Shown: positions 1-5,349 of the stretch, one piece after another
How positions within the stretch are numbered: the stretch's first letter is position 1
Layout of the letters: every line of letters begins with the position of its first letter
NCBI GenBank assembly: GCA_027064485.1
Contig: JAMOPR010000293.1
Span: 1-5,349, forward strand
Source of the DNA: Desulfurobacteriaceae bacterium
GTDB lineage: Bacteria > Aquificota > Aquificia > Desulfurobacteriales > Desulfurobacteriaceae
DNA: 5,349 bases
Reading direction: 5' to 3'
Made by a program: the position numbers and the translations under genes
The notes under the pieces: model-generated
What the model was told of the DNA's origin: nothing
Databases searched by the model: none
Seen by the model: the letters and a program-made list of their open reading frames with translations, nothing else

Positions 1-964
1 CAGACGGAAGGTTTATTGAACCTCCCCAGAATTTAACCCACTCAACAAACCTTTCGTAAGCTCTTCCGGAAAGTATTATATCTTTCGCTAATTCTTTACC
101 TCTCTCAAAAGTTCCAAGTTCAGTCAACTGATATAAGCTCCCGCAGAGGGAAGTAACAATCTCTAAAAGGTCTGGGGGGATTTCACCTGAGAGAGCTGAG
201 AGAGTTTCCTTAACCTCCAAAGCGTTACCTGCGTATTCGCCTAAAGGTTGAGACATTTCCGTTATAAGAGCAGCTGCCTTTTTTCCGTAGAGTTTAGAAA
301 CGTTTACAAGCCCTTGAGCTAACTTTTCTGCATCTTGCAACGTTTTCATGAAAGCACCAGTTCCGACCTTGACGTCAAATACTATTGATTCTGTATTTAT
401 CGCAAGTTTTTTACTCAGGATACTTGCCACTATTAAAGGGATACTTTCAACAGTAGCCGTTGCATCTCTTAAAGCGTAAATCTTTTTATCTGCCGGTGCC
501 ACGTTTTCTGTCTGGGTGGATATTGAAAAGCCAAAGCGTTTAACCGATTCCTCAATTTCTTTCGGAGTAAGCTCCACCTTCATTCCTGTGCTTTCTAATT
601 TATCAGCCGTTCCGCCTGTAAAGCCTAAAGCTCTGCCCGAAAGCATAGCTACATTTAATCCCATCTCTGCCAAAACTGGAGAAAGAACAAGAGAAACTTT
701 ATCGCCTATTCCTCCCGTGCTGTGCTTATCTACCAAAGGTAAATCAACAGGTATGGTTATTCTCTCTCCACTCTCAAGCATACTCCTTGTAAGGGCAAGA
801 GTTTCTTCATCATTCAAACCTTGAAAGTAGATAGCCATTAAAAGGGCAGACATTTGATAAGAAGGAATCCTACCCAAGGTAAATTCTCTAACTACCCAGT
901 TAATCTCTTCCGATGAAAGCTTCTTTCCGTCTCTTTTTTTCTTTATAAGTTCCTTAAAAATCAC
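1..964 (-). CDS. deoA: Thymidine / pyrimidine-nucleoside phosphorylase, C-terminus cut off by the window edge
   Basis: This cytoplasmic enzyme splits thymidine (and possibly uridine) with phosphate into free base and (deoxy)ribose-1-phosphate. The 321 visible codons cover the helical N-terminal domain (about residues 3-65) and most of the phosphate/nucleoside-binding domain. About 110-120 residues of the usual 430-440 are missing. Visible motifs are KKKRDG (8-13), KHSTGGIGDK (80-89), the family signature SGRALGFTGGTADKLE (109-124), and residues H81, R166, S181 and K185, which match H85, R171, S186 and K190 of E. coli DeoA. M107 sits where DeoA has Met111 and Bacillus Pdp has Lys, favouring a thymidine phosphorylase; the MSQPLG motif is Pdp-like, so pdp is the alternative name. 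The GTG start overlaps the protease stop as GTGA and puts the N-terminus at the family's normal length. Only a weak GGCGGT precedes it, so translation is probably coupled. There is no archaeal AMP-phosphorylase N-terminal extension. Confidence 0.93.
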   Translation of the reverse strand, partial: MIFKELIKKKRDGKKLSSEEINWVVREFTLGRIPSYQMSALLMAIYFQGLNDEETLALTRSMLESGERITIPVDLPLVDKHSTGGIGDKVSLVLSPVLAEMGLNVAMLSGRALGFTGGTADKLESTGMKVELTPKEIEESVKRFGFSISTQTENVAPADKKIYALRDATATVESIPLIVASILSKKLAINTESIVFDVKVGTGAFMKTLQDAEKLAQGLVNVSKLYGKKAAALITEMSQPLGEYAGNALEVKETLSALSGEIPPDLLEIVTSLCGSLYQLTELGTFERGKELAKDIILSGRAYERFVEWVKFWGGSINLPS

Positions 965-1584
965 GCTACCGCCAGCATTACGTTAATTACAGCGTCAACA
1001 AGGGGAACCAAAATCCAGTCTAATATCGGACTTATAACCAGTATTATAAGGATAATAAAACCGTAAGGCTCTATTTGCTTATAAGTAAGGTAAAGTTTTG
1101 GAGGCAAGAAAGCTTCAAGGATTTTCGAACCGTCAAGAGGCGGAACGGGAAGCAAGTTAAAAACACCAAAAGCAACGTTAATGAAAACGTTATATTTAAG
1201 CATTAGATACAAAGGCTGCGCGATTTGGAGGGGCAAAGAAGAAAAGGGCAAATATTTAATCAGTAAAATACTCAAAAATGCGCTTATAAAGTTGGCAAAC
1301 GGTCCTGCAAAGGCTACTAAAACCTCACCCCACTTCCTTCCTAACTTCCTAAAATTATTGGGATTTATCATAACAGGCTTTGCCCAACCAAAGTGGGCAA
1401 GAATTAAAGCAACAAAGCCCAATATATCAATGTGAACAAAAGGATTGAGAGTCAACCTTCCTGTAATTTTGGGCGTAGGGTCACCCAATTTATAAGCAAC
1501 GTAACCGTGAGCAAACTCGTGAACTGTAATAGCCCAAAGAATTGCTGGTAGAGATATTAAAAAAGACATCAACCATTCTTGCAA
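961..1584 (-). CDS. M50-family (site-2 protease type) intramembrane zinc metalloprotease
   Basis: This 207-residue, highly hydrophobic protein belongs to the compact site-2 protease group that lacks PDZ or CBS domains. The zinc motif is HEFAH at residues 22-26, with H22 and H26 as ligands and E23 as the catalytic base. The second motif, NLLPVPPLDG (143-152), supplies the third ligand, D151. Membrane segments are seen near 5-25, 52-65, 88-110, 125-147 and 172-192. GDPTPK and GRLTLNPFVHID after the first motif, and WAKPV near 67-71, are typical of the YwhC-like subgroup. The start is TTG: an AGGAGG lies 6 nt upstream, whereas the first ATG (residue 6) would be 21 nt from it. Family members cut transmembrane segments of membrane proteins; the substrate here is unknown. 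The gene sits 10 nt after the AMMECR1 gene and overlaps the nucleoside phosphorylase by 4 nt, which fixes it in the operon but does not reveal its target. Confidence 0.93.
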   Translation of the reverse strand: MQEWLMSFLISLPAILWAITVHEFAHGYVAYKLGDPTPKITGRLTLNPFVHIDILGFVALILAHFGWAKPVMINPNNFRKLGRKWGEVLVAFAGPFANFISAFLSILLIKYLPFSSLPLQIAQPLYLMLKYNVFINVAFGVFNLLPVPPLDGSKILEAFLPPKLYLTYKQIEPYGFIILIILVISPILDWILVPLVDAVINVMLAVA

Positions 1585-1590
1585 CAGCTT

Positions 1591-1596
1591 CCTCCT
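1591..1596 (-). promoter_or_regulatory. Shine-Dalgarno AGGAGG for the M50 protease
   Basis: A perfect AGGAGG lies 6 nt before the TTG start of the protease and decides that start. Its first two bases are the last two bases of the TAG stop codon of the AMMECR1 gene, so a ribosome terminating there covers the site. This arrangement favours translational coupling or re-initiation. Confidence 0.85.
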
Positions 1597-2197
1597 AAAG
1601 TTTCTCTTCTATAACTTCTCCGTAAGGTTCCACTTCTGTAAAAATCTGTCCCTGAAACTTATAAAACTGGCAATCGGGTCTTAACCAGCAGTCTGCTGGA
1701 AGACCAGCTTTTAAACAGGTATGGCTGAGAAATTCTTCTTCGTTCCAGCCCCATTCAACGGGAACTTGAGGAAGAAGAAGCCCCGAAGCGTATCCACATC
1801 GGACGATAAGACCATCCCTTCCTATTTTAATCACCTTAGGTCTTTCCGCAGGAGAAACTGTAATAGGTTCTGGAGGTGTGAGAACGGTTACTTCAAAAAC
1901 CAAAGAATCAAATTCTTCTGGTTGAACGGGAAGAAAACGGGGGTCTCTTACAGCCGCTGAAATTGCAGCATCTATGGTGGCTAAAACTAAAGGCATTATA
2001 GGCTCTGGATAGCCTATGCAACCTCTTAAATCTTTTCCCGGATAGGTTTTTATAGTTACAAAAACTCCTCTCTTTTCAAAGAGTTCCTCCGGCGTTTCTG
2101 CCGGAGGGTCTATTTTCATTCTATACTTAACAAAGTTTTCTGCTGCCTCTCTAGCAAGTTTTACTAAAAACCTTCCATTGTTTAAGTCTAAAAGCAT
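1595..2197 (-). CDS. AMMECR1 domain protein (AmmeMemoRadiSam system protein A-like)
   Basis: This 200-residue cytosolic protein is an AMMECR1 domain over nearly its full length. Family marks are GVFVTI (44-49), the invariant LRGCIG (57-62), the helix DAAISAAVRDPRF (76-88), and EVTVLTPPEPI (102-112). These are followed by the IGRDGLIVRCGYASGLLLP block (125-143) and WGWNEEEFLSHTCLKAGLP (149-167). The central C60 is conserved; C134, C161, C170 and C176 are also present. The biochemical function of the family is unknown. In many prokaryotes it occurs with a MEMO-like protein and a radical SAM enzyme (where it is called AmrA), but neither partner is visible here. The gene begins 13 nt after mtnP, with GGGGGA 3 nt before the ATG, and its stop overlaps the next gene's ribosome site, so it belongs to the same transcript. 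The family call is firm; no role can be assigned. Confidence 0.93.
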   Translation of the reverse strand: MLLDLNNGRFLVKLAREAAENFVKYRMKIDPPAETPEELFEKRGVFVTIKTYPGKDLRGCIGYPEPIMPLVLATIDAAISAAVRDPRFLPVQPEEFDSLVFEVTVLTPPEPITVSPAERPKVIKIGRDGLIVRCGYASGLLLPQVPVEWGWNEEEFLSHTCLKAGLPADCWLRPDCQFYKFQGQIFTEVEPYGEVIEEKL

Positions 2198-2210
2198 AGT
2201 TCCCCCAAGA

Positions 2211-3065
2211 TTAAATTCGCCCTTCTAACAAGAGTTTTAATCTCTCTTTTACCTCATCTGTAATATACTCCGGTTTTGTCTGTATTGCACCGACAAGAGC
2301 GTTCTTAGCGGGAGAATTTGCTATATCCTCTTCCTTTATCACGCTGATAACTCTTTTTAGCATCTTTTTGGCGTTTTCAATGTTTTTAGCCATAGTTGCC
2401 AAAACTTTTTCTACGTTAACCTCTTCACCTTCTTTCCATACGTCGTAGTCTGTTGCAAGGGCAACCGCTGAATAAGGAATTTCCGCTTCTCTGGCAAGTT
2501 TAGCTTCTGGAATATTGGTCATTCCTATAACGTCAACGCCCCAGCTTCTGTAAATTTTGGATTCAGCTTTAGTAGAAAACTGTGGTCCTTCAATGCAGAT
2601 GTAAGTTCCTTCTTTATGGACAGGAATACCCTCTTCAACGCACGCATCGTAAATGATTTTGTTTAGCAAAGGACAGGTAGGCGTATCAAAAGGAATATGG
2701 GCAACTATTCCGTTTCCAAAAAACGTTGAAGGACGGTTTTTCGTTCTATCAAAATACTGGGTAACTATAACGAAATCACCCGGTTTGATTTCCTCCTTCA
2801 TTGAACCTACAGCGCTAACAGAGATTATGCAGTCAACGTCGAGCATTTTGAAACCGTAAATGTTTGCCCTGTATGGAACTTCTGAGGGAAGGAATACGTG
2901 TCCTCTGCCGTGCCTTGGAAGGAAATAAACATCTTTGCCTTCTAATTTTCCGTGAATGTAAGCATCGGAAGGCTTACCGAAAGGCGTTTCAAGGTAGATT
3001 TCCTCTACATCTGTAAGCCCTTCAATATCGTAAAGTCCGCTTCCACCGATGATTCCTATTTTCAT
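2211..3065 (-). CDS. mtnP: S-methyl-5'-thioadenosine phosphorylase
   Basis: The enzyme cleaves methylthioadenosine with phosphate to adenine and 5-methylthioribose-1-phosphate, removing the by-product of polyamine synthesis and of some SAM-dependent reactions. The 284 residues are the normal length. In order: the phosphate loop GIIGGSGLYD (4-13), TPFGKPSD (27-34), RHGRGH (51-56), SAVGSMKEEIKPGDFV (84-99), the nucleoside-binding EGPQFST (159-165), GMTNIPEAKLAREAE (181-195), and TDYDVW (205-210). D206 and D208 of TDYD correspond to the aspartates that contact the adenine base in human MTAP, which favours 6-amino purines and argues against a plain inosine/guanosine phosphorylase. Methylthioinosine or broader purine use cannot be excluded. 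The ATG is preceded by AGGAGG with a 5-nt spacer. It is the first gene of the leftward operon, so its leader carries the promoter for all four genes. Confidence 0.95.
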   Translation of the reverse strand: MKIGIIGGSGLYDIEGLTDVEEIYLETPFGKPSDAYIHGKLEGKDVYFLPRHGRGHVFLPSEVPYRANIYGFKMLDVDCIISVSAVGSMKEEIKPGDFVIVTQYFDRTKNRPSTFFGNGIVAHIPFDTPTCPLLNKIIYDACVEEGIPVHKEGTYICIEGPQFSTKAESKIYRSWGVDVIGMTNIPEAKLAREAEIPYSAVALATDYDVWKEGEEVNVEKVLATMAKNIENAKKMLKRVISVIKEEDIANSPAKNALVGAIQTKPEYITDEVKERLKLLLEGRI

Positions 3066-3070
3066 CGTTT

Positions 3071-3076
3071 CCTCCT
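3071..3076 (-). promoter_or_regulatory. Shine-Dalgarno AGGAGG for mtnP
   Basis: AGGAGG on the minus strand lies 5 nt before the mtnP ATG, an ideal distance. It sets the start of the leftward operon's first protein and leaves a predicted leader of only about 29 nt from the proposed promoter. Confidence 0.85.
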
Positions 3077-3100
3077 TTTAAGGATAGTTAGAATTGGGGG

Positions 3101-3109
3101 ATTTTATCA
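3101..3109 (-). promoter_or_regulatory. Predicted extended -10 promoter for the mtnP operon
   Basis: The minus strand reads TGATAAAAT, an extended -10 element (TGn plus TAAAAT, one mismatch from TATAAT). Transcription would begin near 3094, giving a leader of about 29 nt before the mtnP ATG. At the usual distance upstream I find no good TTGACA box (TAAGAT at a 17-nt spacing), which fits the TG-extended type. This is a prediction from motif and position only. Confidence 0.5.
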
Positions 3110-3116
3110 CGAAAGC

Positions 3117-3125
3117 TGGTAAAAT
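3117..3125 (+). promoter_or_regulatory. Predicted extended -10 promoter for the lemA operon
   Basis: The plus strand reads TGGTAAAAT, again TGn plus TAAAAT. The expected start point is near 3132, about 23 nt before the lemA ATG. The -35 position is GGGGAT, which is not a consensus box. The element lies back to back with the minus-strand one, so one polymerase would cover both. If this start point is right, the upstream in-frame TTG at 3131 cannot be the lemA start. Confidence 0.5.
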
Positions 3126-3144
3126 CTTACTTGGAATTAACTTC

Positions 3145-3150
3145 GGGGGA
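3145..3150 (+). promoter_or_regulatory. Shine-Dalgarno-like GGGGGA that sets the lemA start
   Basis: GGGGGA lies 4 nt before the ATG at 3155. The same GGGGGA precedes the AMMECR1 gene's ATG at a 3-nt spacing, so this weaker form seems to be used in this genome. It favours the ATG over the in-frame TTG 24 nt upstream, which would place this site inside the coding sequence. Confidence 0.6.
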
Positions 3151-3154
3151 AGAT

Positions 3155-3715
3155 ATGCTTTACTTCTTTATTTTCGCTATTGCGGTTATTGTTTTACTAT
3201 TCTTTTATTCCGTATCGGTCTATAACAGGTTTCAACAGCTTAAAAACGGTGTAGAAGCTACTTTGGGACAGATTAAAGTGGCGTTAAAGAAAAGACTTGA
3301 CCTTATATCTCAGCTTTTAGAGTCTGTAAAAAGCTACGCATCTTTTGAAAAGAAAACGTTAGAAAAAGTTACTGAGATGAGGGCTTCTGTTTTAAAAGCC
3401 AATTCTCCGCAGGAAATCAAAGAAGTTGAAAGGGAAACAAGGGGATTGTTGGGAAATATTTTAGTTACGGTAGAAAGTTACCCTGAGCTTAAAACTTCAA
3501 GTCTCGTTCAGGAATTGATGGACGCGGTTAAAAACGTTGAATCTGAAATAGCGAGGTTTAGATATACCTACAATAATATCGTTCAAGAGTTTAACACGAT
3601 GTTAGATACGTTTCCAACGAATGTGGTGGGGGGGATTTTTGGTTTTAAGAAAATGGAATATCTTGAATTTGAAGAGAAAATTGAAAAGAGACCTAGCCTT
3701 AACTGGAACGTTTGA
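3155..3715 (+). CDS. lemA: LemA-family membrane-anchored protein
   Basis: This 186-residue protein has one N-terminal membrane segment (about residues 2-20) followed by a long helical, coiled-coil-like domain. LemA marks are [32 protein letters not shown], spread over residues 23-54; [15 protein letters not shown] (about 58-72); YPELKTS (about 109-115); and [15 protein letters not shown] (about 133-147), followed by a P-rich turn and [10 protein letters not shown] near the end. The usual Ala-Trp of the first helix is absent, a mild divergence. The family's function is not established. Members are expected to be anchored with a short N-terminus out and the helical bundle in an aqueous compartment. 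The ATG is preferred over a TTG at 3131 because of the ribosome site and the predicted promoter. The stop overlaps the DUF2207 gene as ATGA, so the two are almost certainly co-translated. Confidence 0.9.
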   Translation: MLYFFIFAIAVIVLLFFYSVSVYNRFQQLKNGVEATLGQIKVALKKRLDLISQLLESVKSYASFEKKTLEKVTEMRASVLKANSPQEIKEVERETRGLLGNILVTVESYPELKTSSLVQELMDAVKNVESEIARFRYTYNNIVQEFNTMLDTFPTNVVGGIFGFKKMEYLEFEEKIEKRPSLNWNV

Positions 3716-5349
3716 TGAATGGTGAAATCAAAAGTTTAGTTAAATACCTGTTAACCATCTTCATAATTGGAATAATCGGTATCTGGACTTCTAACTTGTC
3801 ACCTTTACTATTTTTCTATTCTCTTTATTGTCCCAAAGCAGAATTTACGCTGAAATTAAACAATAAAACGCACTTCTCGGAAAAATACGTTTACGAGGTC
3901 AAGTCAAACAACCACTACAGAATGCTTTATAGATTTTGGAAAATCTCTCTCCTCCCCTCCCCTTCCCTCTCCTCCCTTTTCCCTCTCTCCCCTCTCACCT
4001 CATTCCACTCCTCATCCTCCATCCATTCTAACCAGCAACCAACCCCAAATTCACCTTACATAGAAGTAACCAACGTAAAATCTAAGTATGACTGTTATAT
4101 CAAAGACTACAAAGGCAAAATCTACGGAAAGTTCCAAAACCCCCATAGTGTCTTTTTAGTTAAATCCCTTGCCCAGAAAAACGAAGTAGGGACGGTAAAT
4201 CCCTTCTTTTTTAAAAAAGGAACTTACACGCTAAAAGCCTCCTACCTCCTCTTCCTTCCAGTTCATACAGACGGCAAGCTCTACCATATGAACTTTAAAA
4301 TCGCCAATAAGCACGTTCCATACAAAGAAATAACGCTAACAATCTTAGACCCAAACAACGCCGTAGAGCAGGTATTCCCTCACTTTCCCGTATCATCACT
4401 TAAAAAAGAAAAAGGAAAGATAACGCTCACAGGAACAGCATTTGAAAACCAATTGGTAGAAGTAGAACTACTCCTAAGGAAAAATCCCGGTTCCCCCTTC
4501 CTCCAAAAAGTTGACAACGTAAAAGAACTAACTCTTATGATGGGTAACCGCTGGGTATACCCTACTGTTTACATCTCAATCTATACACAAAAAATCCTCA
4601 CCCTCACCATCCTCCTCCTTCCACTATTCATCTTCCTATCCTACTTAAAGTTAGGGACAGAAAAATACTTCCTCATTCCTAAATACCTTTCGTTTATCCC
4701 CAACAAAAACAGAAAGCCCTACCTCGTAAACCTCATCTTTCAAGGAGACGCAGCAGAAGCAGATGAAAACGCTTTCTACGCAACCCTATTAGACCTTCAA
4801 GAAAGAGGCTTAATAAAGCTCAAAGAAAACGGCAAAGTTGAAATCTACAGCACAAACACAAACGACCCATACGAAAAATCCGCCCTCTCCTTCATGCTCA
4901 AATTTTCAAAAAAAGAGAACGGCAAAGCAGTATTCTCCCCTTCCCTCATAGAAAGAATAATAAGTATTGCCGAAGCAACAAAAGACGTAGAAACCCTGAA
5001 ATCTCTCAAAGAAGAGTGGGAAAAAGTATTCAAATACACAGACCTTAAAACTACAGAAGAATTCATAAACATAAAACTACCCAAACTTTTGCGAAAAATC
5101 ATATCTATCCTGCTCCTTCTCCTCATACCACTTATATTCTTAATAGCCATACACAGACAAATCCCCTGGGTAAACTCATTTAAAATCTTTATACTCTTCA
5201 TGACCTTAACGTTGCAGATAACGATAATTGCAGCTTCTCCCACCCAACTATTGGGAAGGTGGAAGAAAAACTACTACAGAGAAAAACTGAAGTGGGAAGC
5301 GTTCAAAAATTTCCTATCAAACTTTGCAATGATACAGAAGTATGCCCCC
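3715..5349 (+). CDS. DUF2207-family membrane protein, C-terminal end outside the window
   Basis: The frame is open for 545 codons from an ATG that overlaps the lemA stop by 4 nt. No ribosome site precedes it, so it probably depends on lemA translation. Layout: a basic N-terminus and hydrophobic anchor (about 8-38), a beta-rich domain (about 41-290) expected outside the membrane, a membrane segment (293-311), and a cytoplasmic block. That block contains QGDAAEADENAFYATLLDLQERGLIKL (343-369), the helix-turn unit typical of DUF2207 proteins. Two further membrane segments (461-479, 489-507) follow, then KWEAFKNFLSNFAMI (526-540), matching the family's C-terminal W-x-x-F-x-x-[YF]-L motif. The function is unknown; pairing with LemA is common. 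Two oddities are a Ser/Pro/Leu-rich stretch at about 78-105 inside the beta domain and a C-rich, G-poor coding strand: about 27 CTC leucine codons here against one in lemA. The family call rests on architecture and the C-terminal motifs, since the N-terminal domain is divergent. Confidence 0.8.
   Translation, partial: MNGEIKSLVKYLLTIFIIGIIGIWTSNLSPLLFFYSLYCPKAEFTLKLNNKTHFSEKYVYEVKSNNHYRMLYRFWKISLLPSPSLSSLFPLSPLTSFHSSSSIHSNQQPTPNSPYIEVTNVKSKYDCYIKDYKGKIYGKFQNPHSVFLVKSLAQKNEVGTVNPFFFKKGTYTLKASYLLFLPVHTDGKLYHMNFKIANKHVPYKEITLTILDPNNAVEQVFPHFPVSSLKKEKGKITLTGTAFENQLVEVELLLRKNPGSPFLQKVDNVKELTLMMGNRWVYPTVYISIYTQKILTLTILLLPLFIFLSYLKLGTEKYFLIPKYLSFIPNKNRKPYLVNLIFQGDAAEADENAFYATLLDLQERGLIKLKENGKVEIYSTNTNDPYEKSALSFMLKFSKKENGKAVFSPSLIERIISIAEATKDVETLKSLKEEWEKVFKYTDLKTTEEFINIKLPKLLRKIISILLLLLIPLIFLIAIHRQIPWVNSFKIFILFMTLTLQITIIAASPTQLLGRWKKNYYREKLKWEAFKNFLSNFAMIQKYAP
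3944..4029 (+). repeat. Polypyrimidine tract with G-quadruplex potential on the opposite strand
   Basis: From 3944 to 3996 there are 53 consecutive pyrimidines. To 4029 the only purines are six A (3997, 4002, 4007, 4014, 4021, 4025) and there is no G. C-tracts at 3954-3957, 3959-3962, 3965-3967, 3974-3976, 3981-3983 and 3989-3992 are separated by 1, 2, 6, 4 and 5 nt, so the minus strand fits the G3+N1-7 pattern with six tracts. A 10-bp direct repeat, CTCTCCTCCC, occurs at 3947-3956 and 3967-3976, pointing to slippage or duplication. There is partial mirror symmetry around TTTT at 3977-3980. The tract lies wholly in the DUF2207 reading frame. Confidence 0.85.

Larger units (their letters stand above)
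3100..3126. repeat. Imperfect inverted repeat between the two operons
   Basis: Arms at 3100-3109 and 3117-3126 pair at 9 of 10 positions (GATTTTAtCA against TGgTAAAATC) around a 7-nt centre. The outer 7 bp are perfect. The arms are AT-rich and no U-run follows, so a terminator is unlikely. Each arm contains an extended -10 box, which may be why the sequence is symmetrical. A binding site for a dimeric regulator is an additional possibility that the sequence alone cannot decide. Confidence 0.6.

Noticed and set aside
516..824. A 102-codon open frame on the plus strand
   Set aside because: It is antisense to the conserved core of the nucleoside phosphorylase, including the SGR...GGT signature, and has no recognisable protein features.
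1181..1435. Plus-strand open frames opposite the protease, AMMECR1 and mtnP genes (also 1721-1960 and 2653-2859)
   Set aside because: All are short, antisense to well-supported genes, and show no family motifs.
3100..3126. The inverted repeat as a bidirectional terminator
   Set aside because: The stem is AT-rich, there is no U-tract on either side, and the flanking genes both begin here, so no transcript needs to end at this point.
3131..3154. TTG at 3131 as the lemA start, adding eight residues
   Set aside because: It would place the GGGGGA ribosome site inside the gene and sits at the predicted transcription start; the ATG at 3155 begins directly with the membrane segment, as in other LemA proteins.
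3814..3834. A lipoprotein signal ending at the cysteine at residue 39 of the DUF2207 protein
   Set aside because: The residues before the cysteine are SLY, with no small residue at -1 and no Leu at -3, so the lipobox is not met; an uncleaved or ordinary signal anchor fits better.
3944..4029. The polypyrimidine tract as a frameshift or sequencing artefact that breaks the gene
   Set aside because: The frame stays open on both sides and family-like sequence continues in the same frame downstream, so the gene appears intact, although raw-read support could not be inspected.
4845..5243. A 132-codon open frame on the minus strand opposite the DUF2207 gene
   Set aside because: It lies wholly antisense to a frame with clear family motifs. 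Its length follows from the low stop-codon density opposite the C-rich coding strand, and the translation shows no recognisable domain.

Overview
The window reads as a moderately AT-rich, compact bacterial chromosome segment with no mobile element, RNA gene or CRISPR array. The gene set is a class of MTA phosphorylase, a stand-alone AMMECR1 protein and a compact M50 protease, with lysine- and glutamate-rich proteins and tight packing. This suggests a thermophile, and my best guess is an Aquificota member of the Desulfurobacteriaceae type. That taxonomic guess rests on general resemblance only and is weak.

Two operons diverge from a short intergenic region at 3066-3154. The leftward operon (minus strand, 3065 down to the left edge) is mtnP (MTA phosphorylase), an AMMECR1-family gene, a site-2-type M50 metalloprotease, and a thymidine/pyrimidine-nucleoside phosphorylase that runs off the window. 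Gaps are 13 nt, 10 nt and a 4-nt GTGA overlap, so co-transcription and translational coupling are very likely. Two of the four products are phosphorolytic nucleoside-salvage enzymes: one releases adenine from methylthioadenosine, the other splits pyrimidine nucleosides. The AMMECR1 and protease genes have no obvious biochemical tie to them.

The rightward operon (plus strand, 3155 to the right edge) is a LemA-family membrane protein followed, with an ATGA overlap, by a DUF2207-type membrane protein whose C-terminal end lies outside the window. LemA and DUF2207 genes are often neighbours and are presumed to act together at the membrane, though their job is not established.

The intergenic region holds an imperfect inverted repeat in which each arm is an extended -10 box (TGnTAAAAT), one facing each way. 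It looks like a pair of overlapping divergent promoters.

The most unusual structure is inside the DUF2207 gene. A 53-nt pure-pyrimidine run (86 nt with only six A and no G) encodes a Ser/Pro/Leu-rich stretch and gives the other strand six G-tracts in G-quadruplex spacing. The rest of that gene also has a strong C-over-G bias and different codon choice from its operon partner. I see no complete new multi-gene system here; these local features are the ones worth following.
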